NCBI RefSeq assembly: GCF_004363655.1
Contig: NZ_SNZH01000022.1
Span: forward strand, 1 to 64,000
Direction: 5' to 3'
From: Tahibacter aquaticus
GTDB taxonomy: Bacteria; Pseudomonadota; Gammaproteobacteria; Xanthomonadales; Rhodanobacteraceae
Length of the DNA: 64,000 bases
Shown here: one piece after another, positions 26,585 to 35,589 of the stretch
How positions within the stretch are numbered: position 1 is the stretch's first letter
Layout: every line of letters begins with the position of its first letter
Notes under the pieces: generated by a model
What the model was told of the DNA's origin: nothing
Database searches by the model: none
Seen by the model: only the letters and a program-made list of their open reading frames with translations
Translations under genes and position numbers: made by a program

Positions 26585-29317
26585 ATGCGCATGACTGCCA
26601 ACCCCGAACCCAGCAGCCACGAAGTGCTGCGCGAAGTCGACTTTCCCCGCGCCGACCAGTACCTGCGCGAAGACGTCAAACGCCTGGGCGCGCTGGTCGG
26701 CGAAATTCTCGCCGACCAGCTGGGCAGCGATTTCCTGGCCCAGGTCGAGGCCGTGCGCGGCGCGGCCATCCGCCGGCGCGAACAGCGCGCGCCGATTGCC
26801 GAACTGGTTGCGCTGCTCGATGCCGGCGCCGACCGTGCCACCGATCTGGCGCGCGCGTTCGCCACTTATTTCCAGGCCATCAATATCGCCGAGCGCGTGC
26901 ACCGCATCCGCCGCCGCCGCGACTACGAACGTGCCGGCGCGGCGCCGCAGCCCGGCAGCCTGCGCGAAGTCATCGCCGATCTGCGCAAGGACGGCGTGTC
27001 CCGCGATGAAATCCTCGCCCTGGTTGCGCGTCTGCGCATAGAGCCGGTCTTCACTGCCCATCCCACCGAAGCCGTGCGCCGCTCGCTGCTGGACAAGGAG
27101 CAGGTGCTGGTCAAATGCCTGATCGCCGACATCGACCGCCAGCGCACGCCGGCGGAACGCCGCGCCGACCAGGAGCGCATGCGCGTCGCCCTCAGCGCCG
27201 GCTGGCAGACTGCCGATGCGCCGAGCGAACGGCCGACCGTGCACGATGAAATGGACCATGTCAGCTATTTCCTCGCCGACGTGCTCTATCCCATGCTGCC
27301 GGTGTTTTTCGAAGTGTTCGAAGACGTACTGAGCGAGCTGGGCGCGGTGCCCGAGCTGCCGCCGCTGCTGCGCTTCGGCACCTGGGTCGGCGGCGACATG
27401 GACGGCAACCCGAATGTCGGTGCCGATACCGTGCGTGCAACGCTGGTCGCCCAGCGTGGCCAGGTATTGGGTGCGTATCGTCGCGAAATCGTGCAGCTGG
27501 AGCGTCTGCTGAGCCAGTCGGTCTCCCGCGTTGCGATCGACCAGGCCGTGCTCGACCGCCTGGCCGACTACCGGCAGCGCCTGCCCAAGGCTGCCGCCAG
27601 GCTCAAGGCGCGCTACGCCGACATGCCGTACCGGCATTTGCTCAGCCTGATCAGCGCGCGCCTGTCCGCCACCGCCAACGAGCGCGACGAGGCCTATGCC
27701 GATGCGGCCGCGTTCCGCGCCGACCTGGAACTGATCGCCGCCAGCCTGCTCGCCCATCACGGCCGCCACGCCGGCTGGCTGGCGCTGCGCCAGCTGCTGC
27801 AGCGCGTGGACACATTCGGCTTTCATCTGGCCACGCTGGACCTGCGCCAGGAGTCGGGTGCGCACGACCAGTCCCTGGCCCTGCTGCTGGACGATGCGCA
27901 ATGGCCGCAGCGCGAAGCGGCGTCGCGGCGCGAGCGTCTGGTCGCGCTGATCGAAGGCGCCGCCGCGGTACAGCCTGCGGCCGCTGGCGCCGCAGCGACG
28001 CTGGACGTATTCCGCACCGTGGCCTGGGCGCGCCGCAGCTACGGCGCTGCCGCCATCGGCCCCTACATCATCAGCATGAGCCGCAGCGCCGCCGATGTGC
28101 TGGCCGTGCTGGCGCTGGCGCGCCTGGCCGACTGCGTCGACGCCGCCGGCAACGTGCCGCTGGATGTGGCGCCGCTGTTCGAAACCATCGCCGACCTGCG
28201 TGCCGCACAGGATGTACTGGTGCAATTGTTCGATGACCCCGTGTACCGCCAGCACCTGCGCGCCCGCGGCGACTGCCAGATGGTCATGCTCGGCTATTCC
28301 GACAGCGCCAAGGACGGCGGCATGTTCGCCTCGCGCTGGGCCTTGCAGCGCACCCAGGTACTGCTGACCGAACTGGCCCAGCGCAGCGGCGTGCGCATCG
28401 CCTTCTTCCACGGCCGTGGCGGCTCCATCAGCCGCGGCGGCGGCAAGACCGAGCGCGCGGTCATCGCCGCGCCGCGCGGCTCGGTAGACGGCTATCTGCG
28501 CCTGACCGAGCAGGGCGAAGTGATCCACCGCAAATACGGCATCCGCGCACTGGCCCTGCGCAACCTGGAGCAGACCACCGGCGCCGTGCTGCGTGCCTCG
28601 CTGCGGCCGCGTCCGCCTGAGCCACGGGAAAACCAATGGCGCGAAATGGTCACGCACATGGCCGAAGTCTCGCGTACCCACTACCGCGGCCTGGTGCACG
28701 AATCCGCCGGCTTCGTGGAGTATTTCCGTGCCGCTACGCCGATCGACGTGATCGAGCGCCTGCGCATGGGCTCGCGCCCGCCGCGCCGCGGCGGCAGCGC
28801 CGGCGTGTCCAGCCTGCGTGCCATTCCCTGGGTATTCGCCTGGTCGCAGAACCGCGCCGGACTTACCGGCTGGTACGGTATAGGCACGGCGCTGGCCGAC
28901 GGCATCGACCGCTACGGTGTGGAACCGATGCGCGAAATGACCCGTGACTGGCCGTTCTTCGCCACCCTGATCGACGATGTCGAGATGGTGCTGGCAAAAA
29001 GCGACATGGATATTTTTGCACTTTATTCCGAACTGGCCGGCCCACTGCATCGGCAGTTCCATCCGCGCATCGCCGCGGAATACGGCCTGACCCTGGCGGC
29101 CATATTGCAGCTCAAGCAATCCGACCACCTGCTTGCCGGCGACCGCCGCCTGCGCCAGTCGATACGCCTGCGCAATCCGTACGTCGATCCGATCAGCCTG
29201 CTGCAGGTCGACCTGCTGGCACGCTGGCGCGAGGCCGAGCGGCCCGAGGGCGAACTGTTCCAGGCGCTGGCGGCTACGGTCAACGGTATCGCGGCCGGCG
29301 TGCAGAACACTGGCTGA
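26585..29317 (+). CDS. ppc: Phosphoenolpyruvate carboxylase
   Basis: Carboxylates phosphoenolpyruvate to oxaloacetate, refilling the citrate cycle. About 910 residues, normal for the family. Key sequences: FTAHPTEAVRRSL with the catalytic His (about residue 159), WVGGDMDGNPNV, GYSDSAKDGG (about 570), the FHGRGGSISRGGG loop (about 609) and the invariant C-terminal QNTG. Start is uncertain among GTG 26582, ATG 26585 and ATG 26591, since no ribosome binding site stands out. It stands alone on the plus strand, followed by about 200 bases with hairpins and a repeat. Confidence 0.96.
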   Translation: MRMTANPEPSSHEVLREVDFPRADQYLREDVKRLGALVGEILADQLGSDFLAQVEAVRGAAIRRREQRAPIAELVALLDAGADRATDLARAFATYFQAINIAERVHRIRRRRDYERAGAAPQPGSLREVIADLRKDGVSRDEILALVARLRIEPVFTAHPTEAVRRSLLDKEQVLVKCLIADIDRQRTPAERRADQERMRVALSAGWQTADAPSERPTVHDEMDHVSYFLADVLYPMLPVFFEVFEDVLSELGAVPELPPLLRFGTWVGGDMDGNPNVGADTVRATLVAQRGQVLGAYRREIVQLERLLSQSVSRVAIDQAVLDRLADYRQRLPKAAARLKARYADMPYRHLLSLISARLSATANERDEAYADAAAFRADLELIAASLLAHHGRHAGWLALRQLLQRVDTFGFHLATLDLRQESGAHDQSLALLLDDAQWPQREAASRRERLVALIEGAAAVQPAAAGAAATLDVFRTVAWARRSYGAAAIGPYIISMSRSAADVLAVLALARLADCVDAAGNVPLDVAPLFETIADLRAAQDVLVQLFDDPVYRQHLRARGDCQMVMLGYSDSAKDGGMFASRWALQRTQVLLTELAQRSGVRIAFFHGRGGSISRGGGKTERAVIAAPRGSVDGYLRLTEQGEVIHRKYGIRALALRNLEQTTGAVLRASLRPRPPEPRENQWREMVTHMAEVSRTHYRGLVHESAGFVEYFRAATPIDVIERLRMGSRPPRRGGSAGVSSLRAIPWVFAWSQNRAGLTGWYGIGTALADGIDRYGVEPMREMTRDWPFFATLIDDVEMVLAKSDMDIFALYSELAGPLHRQFHPRIAAEYGLTLAAILQLKQSDHLLAGDRRLRQSIRLRNPYVDPISLLQVDLLARWREAERPEGELFQALAATVNGIAAGVQNTG

Positions 29318-29367
29318 CGCCGTAGATTTCCGCCTGCCGACGCAGCAGCACTGCGTTGCGCAGGGGG

Positions 29368-29394
29368 GCGATGAGCGCCCGCGAATTGCACCGC
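29368..29394. repeat. Dispersed intergenic repeat, copy 2
   Basis: Differs from the copy at 22195-22221 by three adjacent bases only (CCC for AAT). It starts 51 bases after the ppc stop. A short hairpin (29399-29404 with 29412-29417) follows, much as a hairpin follows copy 1. Confidence 0.6.
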
Positions 29395-29522
29395 CGAAAT
29401 CCCGTGGACAGCGGGATCTCCGGACAGCGCGGAAATGCCCCCGGACAACCGGGGCGAACGCCTTGAGGAACGTATCGTCAGCGCAACACGCGCGGCCTGT
29501 CGCGTCCGGCAGGGCCCAGGGC

Positions 29523-30164
29523 TCAGCCCAGCTTCTCGACGATTTCCAGCACCGCCCTGTAGGCGTCTGCTTTGTCCGGCTCGCGCAGCATGCCAGTAAT
29601 GCAGGCGGCTACGCCGGCGAGCTGCACGATGCGCAGCAGATTTTCGCGGTTGGCGCCGTTGATCCGCTCGATCGACGCGGCCAGCGCGTCCGCGCTGGCG
29701 CGGGCACTGTAGGTCACATCGCCGCTGTGGAGCCGCGTGCTGTCGAGGGTGTTTTTGATGACCTGCTCGATCTGGCCGTCGATCCCTGCCGGAGCAACGG
29801 CGAGCGGGGCCTGCGAGTGCCGGAACTGCTGCAGCACGCTGTCCAGCGCAGTGAGGTTATCGGCGATACCGGTCTGCGCGACTTTTTCGGTCGCTCCGGC
29901 CGCGGCCGTGGTGTCCAGCGAATAGATCTGCATCACGCCCTGGTTGGCCGCGGCCTGCGCCAGCGTGTTCTGTTGCTGCTGCGCGGAAACGGCATTCTCG
30001 AACGGGATGCCGGTCGCGTGGGCCAGGTTCTGGTAAATCGAGCCCATGGCGATTGCCGGTGCGTCGGCCAGCACTTTGGCGTTGGTCTGCGTCGCCGCGT
30101 CGGTGATCTGCGAATTGACGGCTGTCGGGAAGGCGTCGGTAGTCGGTGCCGGCGTATTGGACAT
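29523..30164 (-). CDS. RebB-family (R-body type) protein with extra C-terminal domain
   Basis: 213 residues. Residues 12-87 match the RebB/killing-trait family: FPTAVNSQITDAATQTNAKV, then LADAPAIAMGSIYQNLAHAT, and the Gln-rich AQQQQNTLAQAAANQGVMQI with YSLDTTAA. Reb proteins polymerise into R bodies, coiled ribbons that unroll and can burst host membranes, as known from Paramecium endosymbionts. Usual Reb subunits are about 100 residues; here a further helical region of about 110 residues (RASADALAASIERINGANRE, LLRIVQLAGVAACITGML) follows, of unknown role. It is a single gene here, whereas reb genes usually come in clusters. Divergent from a large secreted protein gene. Whether it forms R bodies is untested. 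Confidence 0.82.
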   Translation of the reverse strand: MSNTPAPTTDAFPTAVNSQITDAATQTNAKVLADAPAIAMGSIYQNLAHATGIPFENAVSAQQQQNTLAQAAANQGVMQIYSLDTTAAAGATEKVAQTGIADNLTALDSVLQQFRHSQAPLAVAPAGIDGQIEQVIKNTLDSTRLHSGDVTYSARASADALAASIERINGANRENLLRIVQLAGVAACITGMLREPDKADAYRAVLEIVEKLG

Positions 30165-30433
30165 GGAAGCTCCGTGCAGCTTCGGTTGGACAGTCGCCGC
30201 CGCTGCGCTGTGGCGACAATGCGTTGTGGATTCTGCTGCAGTGTGCAGCAGCGTCCGAGTACGAGCGCGGTGGCGGGACGATTCCCGTCATGCGCTTGCG
30301 CCGGCGCGGACAGGAATGGGTGGTCCGGCCGACGAGCGGGCAGGGCCGTGCGCTGAACTGCTCACGGGTTTGCAGAACCAGCCGCTGCAGCGGCGCAAGA
30401 TCGCGCCGCTGCATACCGCCGGGAGAGGCTGCC

Positions 30434-32701
30434 ATGACCGCGTTCCGCCCGTCTTGTCGCACTGGCCGCAATGCCGCTGCCGCGGCACTTCTCGCGCTGC
30501 TGGCGTTGGCCGCGCCGGCTGCCGCGCAGGATGCCCTGTTCCGCAACGGCTTCGACCTCAAGCCCGCACCTGTCATCGTCGTCGCGCGCGACGACCGCGT
30601 CGCCACGGTGGACATGGACTACAACGCCGCCAGTCCCTGGGGCCAGTTCTGGGTCATGAGCGGCGCGCTCAGCGACGATGCCGGCTTCCTCGTCACCTGG
30701 TGGCCGCAGGCCGCTGCGGCCGACCAGCCAGCACGCGGCATCGCCGGCAACGATTCCGCCAGCTGTCTCGATCCCGATCACCTGAAAGCAGCACTGCCGC
30801 CGGCGCCGACCGATCCGCTGCCGCCGGGTGCACGCTGGCTGGTCACCGCCAACCGGCGCGTGCAGCTGCAGCCACTGCTCAACGACACCGCGTACAGCGT
30901 GCGCGTGCAGCGGCTCAACGCCGCCGGCGCCATCACCAGTCTGGCGGCCGAGATCCCTTTCAACGGCGGCGACGGCGCACGCGTTGCCGCGCTGCGCAGC
31001 GGTCTGACCTATTTCGACGACTTCAACCTGCCGCTGGGGCCGGCCGACGAAACGCTGTGGAACAACGCCGCCGTCACCTCCACCGATGCGCGCTTCAACC
31101 TGTTCTTCATCAACGACCAGTACCACGCGCATACGCTCAACGGCACGCGTGTGGACGCCACCGGCGACAAGTCGCAGACCTCGCAGCGCTTCCGCAAGAA
31201 GCTGCGCGTCGAAGCCGGCACACGCCGTCGCATCGTGTTCGACATGGATTCGCCGCTGAGTCCGCGCTCGGTCTGGTACCTCGACCTCAACCCCATTGCC
31301 ACGGAACTGACCGCGCATGCGAGCTTCTTCGACGAGGAAGGCGCCACCGGCTTGCCGGCCGGCATCCTGCGCCTGCGTGCCGCCGGACAGGATCTGAGCG
31401 TGAGCCTGGTCGATGCGCAGGGTGCGGCGCATCGGCTTGCGGCCGTCAACATGGAAACGCTGGGCCTGCAGGCGATCTCCAACGTACGCCGTGCCTTCGA
31501 CGTGCGCGTCGGCACCGACGGCGTCGAGGTGTCCATCGACGGCAGGCCGGTGCTCTCGACCAGCTACGCACCGTACAGCTTCGCCGCCGGCGACTACGAA
31601 CTGCTCTGGGTCGGTTTCGGCTACAACACGCCCAAGGACGCCAATCCGTACTACCTCGTGCACTGGGACAACTTCGGTTTCGACGGCCCCGTGGTCGACG
31701 CGCGCCGGGTACACAACTACGTAACCCGCATCGCCGGCACCGACTACCGCAAATCCAGCCGCGGCAGCGGCGAATTCCCCATCTTCACCGTGCGTATTCC
31801 CGACGACCTGCGGCCGCTCGCGGCCGCCGCCGTGGCCGAGGCCTGGCTGGTATACACCTACCAGATGGGAGATTATTCCAATTTGAGCGTACGGCCGGAC
31901 GACACAGTCAAGGTCAACGACGCTATCGCCCATCCCCTGCCGCAACCGGCCAACAACAGCGCGCCGCTCAATGCGTCGCTCATGAGCTGGGGCATGCCGC
32001 ATACGGCGCGCATCAAGCTCGGCGAACTGGTGCAGGGCGGCGGATCGCCGCTCCTGGTCGGCGACAACCGCTTCCAGTTCTTTGCCGACAACGCCGGCCT
32101 GCTCAATGTGCACGTCGAAGTGCTGTACCCGCCCGGCAGCGCGCCGGCGTATACGCCGCCGGCGGCGATTCACCACTTCCCGCTGCATGCGGAACTGCCG
32201 CGGCAGGGGCCGCCGGTGCGTTTCCAGCGCATCGCCGGTAGCGATATCGTCGAGGAACACCATCTGAGCGCGGCCACACCGGCTGTCATCGCCGTCAGCG
32301 GCCTTGTGCCGCTCAACATCGAGGCCGGCAATCGCAGCTGGGCCGGCTGGGCGCCCGAGCTGATGCACGTGCCGGTGGTCAGCGCCGAAGTGTGGAGTTC
32401 CGGCGGCACCAGCGGCATCGCCCGGGTGGAAGTGTTCGCCAAGCCCGCCAGCAGCGCCACGATTCCGGGCGAGCGCGTGCTGCTGGTCGAAACCGCCCGA
32501 GATGCGCCCGCGTCGCAGGGACGCTATCGGCTGAACTGGGATACGCGCGGCCTGCCCGACGGCGACTATGACCTGTTCGTACAGGCGACCACGCCGTCGG
32601 GCCTCAAGAGCGTGCCGAGCTACGGCGACGAGACCCATCATTTCGATGCCGCCGCACTGTCCGGTGCCTATTACCCGATCCGCGTGCGCGTGGACAACTG
32701 A
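30434..32701 (+). CDS. Large secreted protein, possible lectin-like domain, unknown function
   Basis: 755 residues. MTAFRPSCRTGRNAAAAALL with APAAAQ is a signal peptide and the mature chain begins DALFRNGFDLKP. Residues about 190-430 (FDDFNLPLGPADETLWNNAA, VDGRPVLSTSY-like strands, DNFGFDGPVV) have the look of a concanavalin/LamG-type beta sandwich. The part from about 460 on has beta-rich segments, with SAEVWSSGGTSGIARVEVFA and NWDTRGLPDGDYDLFVQATT resembling Ig-like repeats of surface or hydrolase-associated proteins. No catalytic motif is recognised. The GGGAGAGG ribosome binding site and ATG at 30434 are clear. Divergent from the RebB-like gene (269-base gap). Confidence 0.78.
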   Translation: MTAFRPSCRTGRNAAAAALLALLALAAPAAAQDALFRNGFDLKPAPVIVVARDDRVATVDMDYNAASPWGQFWVMSGALSDDAGFLVTWWPQAAAADQPARGIAGNDSASCLDPDHLKAALPPAPTDPLPPGARWLVTANRRVQLQPLLNDTAYSVRVQRLNAAGAITSLAAEIPFNGGDGARVAALRSGLTYFDDFNLPLGPADETLWNNAAVTSTDARFNLFFINDQYHAHTLNGTRVDATGDKSQTSQRFRKKLRVEAGTRRRIVFDMDSPLSPRSVWYLDLNPIATELTAHASFFDEEGATGLPAGILRLRAAGQDLSVSLVDAQGAAHRLAAVNMETLGLQAISNVRRAFDVRVGTDGVEVSIDGRPVLSTSYAPYSFAAGDYELLWVGFGYNTPKDANPYYLVHWDNFGFDGPVVDARRVHNYVTRIAGTDYRKSSRGSGEFPIFTVRIPDDLRPLAAAAVAEAWLVYTYQMGDYSNLSVRPDDTVKVNDAIAHPLPQPANNSAPLNASLMSWGMPHTARIKLGELVQGGGSPLLVGDNRFQFFADNAGLLNVHVEVLYPPGSAPAYTPPAAIHHFPLHAELPRQGPPVRFQRIAGSDIVEEHHLSAATPAVIAVSGLVPLNIEAGNRSWAGWAPELMHVPVVSAEVWSSGGTSGIARVEVFAKPASSATIPGERVLLVETARDAPASQGRYRLNWDTRGLPDGDYDLFVQATTPSGLKSVPSYGDETHHFDAAALSGAYYPIRVRVDN

Positions 32702-33199
32702 GACAGGCGTCGCGTCGTGCGCATCACCCGGCGCGCCATGAGCGACCGGCCCGGGTGCGGTGGCAGTGTCGCCGCGGCAGTGTCGCCGCGGCAGTGCGCC
32801 GGGTTGACGAAAATGCCGATAAATCGATTTGCCTGCTGCTTGCCGGCTGCGCGTGCATGTTTGGTATTCGCGCAAGCGCTACCGCGATGGCAGACCCCTG
32901 TCGTTCCAAATGCACCGTTTGCGACGAATGCCGCTGGCGACGTCCTGCCTGCGCCGCACAGCGCAGAGAACCGGAAGGCGCTTCCAACCGCCACGACGCT
33001 GCGATCGAATCGATGGCTGCTGTAACTGCCAGGTCCGCCCAGTGCTGACGGCACCGCGGCCCGCTGCCCCAGTACCGCGCCGTTTGCCACTCGGCTTGCC
33101 GGTATCGTTGCCGACAGGCAGTGTGCCGGGCTGGGCGTGATCCTGTCTGCCGCGTCCTGCCGATACCTGATGCAGTGCGACGGATAGGGATATGTATTG
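32702..33199. other. 498-base intergenic region with a short tandem repeat
   Basis: No convincing gene on either strand: open frames here have atypical codon use and no family. A 14-base unit (CAGTGTCGCCGCGG) is repeated directly at 32764-32777 and 32778-32791, with a third partial start. The right end presumably holds the promoter of the protease gene at 33200; AT-rich GGATATGTATTG lies just before its start. Confidence 0.5.
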
Positions 33200-35458
33200 A
33201 TGATCGACCTGATTGCCCTGGCGCTGGCCATTGTCCTGCTGCTGCAGCTGCAGCGCCTGCGCGCCGTGCTTTCCCTGGCGTTCGCACCGCTGCGCGCGCG
33301 GCGCATCGACAGTCCACGCCTGCCCGAAGCCTTTGCCGACCTGCACGAACAGGCAACGCGGCAGCTGCTTGCCTTGGGATTCGCGCAGCCGCAGTGGTAT
33401 CTGATCGACAGCGTGGCCGATGCCGGCATTACCGCGCAGCCGGCTGCGGCCTGGCGCCAGCGCGACAGCGGCGATGTCGCCTGGCTGTTTCCGCCACAGT
33501 CGGCCGAGCGGGCCAACAGCCTGCTGCTGTATTTCGTGCGGCGCCTGGCCGACGGCCGCCACGCCGTCAGCCAGCCCTACGACAGTTTCGCGGAAATCGC
33601 TGCCACGGCGCAGATGCCGGCGCAGACCATCGCTGGAAGCGATCTCGCCCAGCAATGGCAGCTGCATCGTGACTGGTGCGATAGCCAGGGCAGCACCGAT
33701 CTGGCCGGCACCGACGAAGCCAGCCTCGATTGGCAATCCAGCGAACTGCATAACCAGCGCAGCGCCGCCCTGCTCGCTGCGGGCAAGCTGTATCGCGACA
33801 GCCGCGGCCTGCTGCGCCCACGCCTGCGTTTTGCGCTGCAGATCCTTGCTGCGCTGTGGCGCCGTCCCAAGGTGCCTGCGCTGCAACAGCCCGTGCCGCC
33901 GGCCCGCTTGGCCTGGCTGGCGCAGGTCGCCCAGCGCCAGACCACGCGGCCGGTGCCGCGGCGCGTACAGGCCGGCCTGTTCGGCCTGAGCATCGTGCTG
34001 TTCCTGCTTGCCGGCGGCTGGCTGTGGGGGCTGCAGTTCGCCGTCATCCTGTTCGTCGTCGTCGGCATCCACGAATTCGGCCACTACCTGGCCATGCGCG
34101 CGTTCGGTTATCGCAATGTGCAAATGTTGGCATTGCCCCTGGTCGGCGGCGTCACCATCGGCCACGAGGCCAGGCCCGACGCGGCCCGGCGCGCCTGGAT
34201 GAGCCTGATGGGGCCGTTGCCGGGCATCGTCATCGGCTGGGTGCTGGTTGCCTGCCTGCTGTTGTCTGCAGAACACGGCTCGGTGCTGCTCAACCTGCTC
34301 GGCGGCAATGGCGGCAATGCCTGGCTGTGGCAGGCCGCCGCGGTCTTCCTGTTCTTGAACTATCTCAACGTGTTGCCGGTGCCGCCGCTGGACGGCGCCC
34401 ACGTCGTACAGGCCCTGCTGCCGGTCGGCGGCGCCCGGCTGGCGGCGGTCTTCATCGTCGTGGCCTGCGTGATCGGCGCGGCGCTGGCGATCTGGGCGGG
34501 CTTCTACCTGCTGGCCGTGCTGGCGGCATTCCAGCTGGTCAATGCGCGTACGCGCTGGCAGCTGGCGGCGGTACTGCAGCGCCTGCGCGGCGATCCGGCC
34601 ATCGCGCCGGGCCAGCCGGCGGGCTTGCGCCAGCAGCGTGTCTTCGAGGTCTACGATGCAGTCGCTGGCCCTGCCTTGCAGGCGCCGCTGCGCATCAGCC
34701 TGGGCGGCGAAGCGCTGCGGACATTGGACATCAAGCCGATGCGCATGGGGCAGCGCGTGGCGATCAGCAGCGTCTACACCTTTCTGCTGGCCGGGCCGGT
34801 GTTGCTGGGCGGTGGCTGGCTGTACTGGCAGCTGCAGATGGGCCAGATCGCTGCTGTGGCCCCAGCGCGGTCGGTGGACTACGACGGACTCAAGTACAAG
34901 CTGCTGGCCCAGGCCAAGACGCTGGAGCTGGCCCAGCTGATCGCCGATATTGACCGTCTGATGGCCCGCGAAGATGGCAGTCAGTTGCCTCGTGCCGAAC
35001 CAGCGGCCAGCGAAGAATCCTTGCAGCAAGCGCAGGCCCGGTTGGGGCTCGCCTTGCCCGAAGACCTGCTGGCTTTCTATCGTGTCGCCAACGGCGATCC
35101 GGGCCTGTCGCTGTTGCCGCTCGAATCGATAGCAACGAACCCGCCCAAGGAAAAAGTGGATTTCGAAAATTCAGCGGTCGATGGAGAAATATTTTTCTCT
35201 TCAAATATCGATGCGTCGGCGGTAGTGGCGACGCTGACGCCGGCGCAAGCGCGTTCGCTGCTGCTGATCGGCCAGTATCCCGACCGGGATTCGATCCTGC
35301 TTTACGACGCAGGCACATCACCGCTCAATGCGGGCTTGCGCTGCTATCACATCGATCAGGGCGACAATACCGCCTCGGCCGGCTTGCGCCAGTGGCTGGA
35401 GTCGGCCTGGGTCATGATGCAGCTCGTCGACGAGATGTCCCGCAGGCACACGCGCTGA
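33200..35458 (+). CDS. M50-type membrane metalloprotease with C-terminal SUKH/SMI1-like domain
   Basis: 752 residues. The first 20 form a membrane anchor. The central region (about 255-450) has several membrane segments with the zinc motif His291-Glu-Phe-Gly-His295 in VVGIHEFGHYLAMRAFGY, and the second signature LPVPPLDG with Asp398, as in site-2 proteases. Another membrane segment lies near 535. After it, residues about 600-745 resemble an SMI1/KNR4 (SUKH) domain: QQAQARLGLALPEDLLAFYR with VANGD, then a segment ending in LLIGQYPDRDSILLYDAG. SUKH domains often act as immunity proteins against toxins. The fusion with an M50 protease is unusual. No obvious partner is adjacent. Confidence 0.85.
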   Translation: MIDLIALALAIVLLLQLQRLRAVLSLAFAPLRARRIDSPRLPEAFADLHEQATRQLLALGFAQPQWYLIDSVADAGITAQPAAAWRQRDSGDVAWLFPPQSAERANSLLLYFVRRLADGRHAVSQPYDSFAEIAATAQMPAQTIAGSDLAQQWQLHRDWCDSQGSTDLAGTDEASLDWQSSELHNQRSAALLAAGKLYRDSRGLLRPRLRFALQILAALWRRPKVPALQQPVPPARLAWLAQVAQRQTTRPVPRRVQAGLFGLSIVLFLLAGGWLWGLQFAVILFVVVGIHEFGHYLAMRAFGYRNVQMLALPLVGGVTIGHEARPDAARRAWMSLMGPLPGIVIGWVLVACLLLSAEHGSVLLNLLGGNGGNAWLWQAAAVFLFLNYLNVLPVPPLDGAHVVQALLPVGGARLAAVFIVVACVIGAALAIWAGFYLLAVLAAFQLVNARTRWQLAAVLQRLRGDPAIAPGQPAGLRQQRVFEVYDAVAGPALQAPLRISLGGEALRTLDIKPMRMGQRVAISSVYTFLLAGPVLLGGGWLYWQLQMGQIAAVAPARSVDYDGLKYKLLAQAKTLELAQLIADIDRLMAREDGSQLPRAEPAASEESLQQAQARLGLALPEDLLAFYRVANGDPGLSLLPLESIATNPPKEKVDFENSAVDGEIFFSSNIDASAVVATLTPAQARSLLLIGQYPDRDSILLYDAGTSPLNAGLRCYHIDQGDNTASAGLRQWLESAWVMMQLVDEMSRRHTR

Positions 35459-35537
35459 GGCCTAGCTGTGCATAATTCCGTCTGGCCGACAGCTGTCGTG
35501 CCAGGCCATTGCGCGCAGGAGCCCAGAGCCGCAGTCG

Positions 35538-35565
35538 AAAAAATGGCGGGGTTTCCCCCGCCATT
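35538..35565 (-). terminator. Intrinsic terminator of the amidohydrolase gene
   Basis: 10-bp stem (35542-35551 with 35556-35565), 4-base loop, then on the minus strand a run of six U residues from the A run 35538-35543. It lies 25 bases after the amidohydrolase stop. Confidence 0.9.
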
Positions 35566-35589
35566 CGTATCGACGCTGTTGCTTCCGCC

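Noticed and set aside
32717-33025. Hypothetical gene of 102 codons in the 498-base intergenic region
   Set aside because: Unusual amino-acid mix, no ribosome binding site, overlapping open frames in all phases and a tandem repeat inside it.
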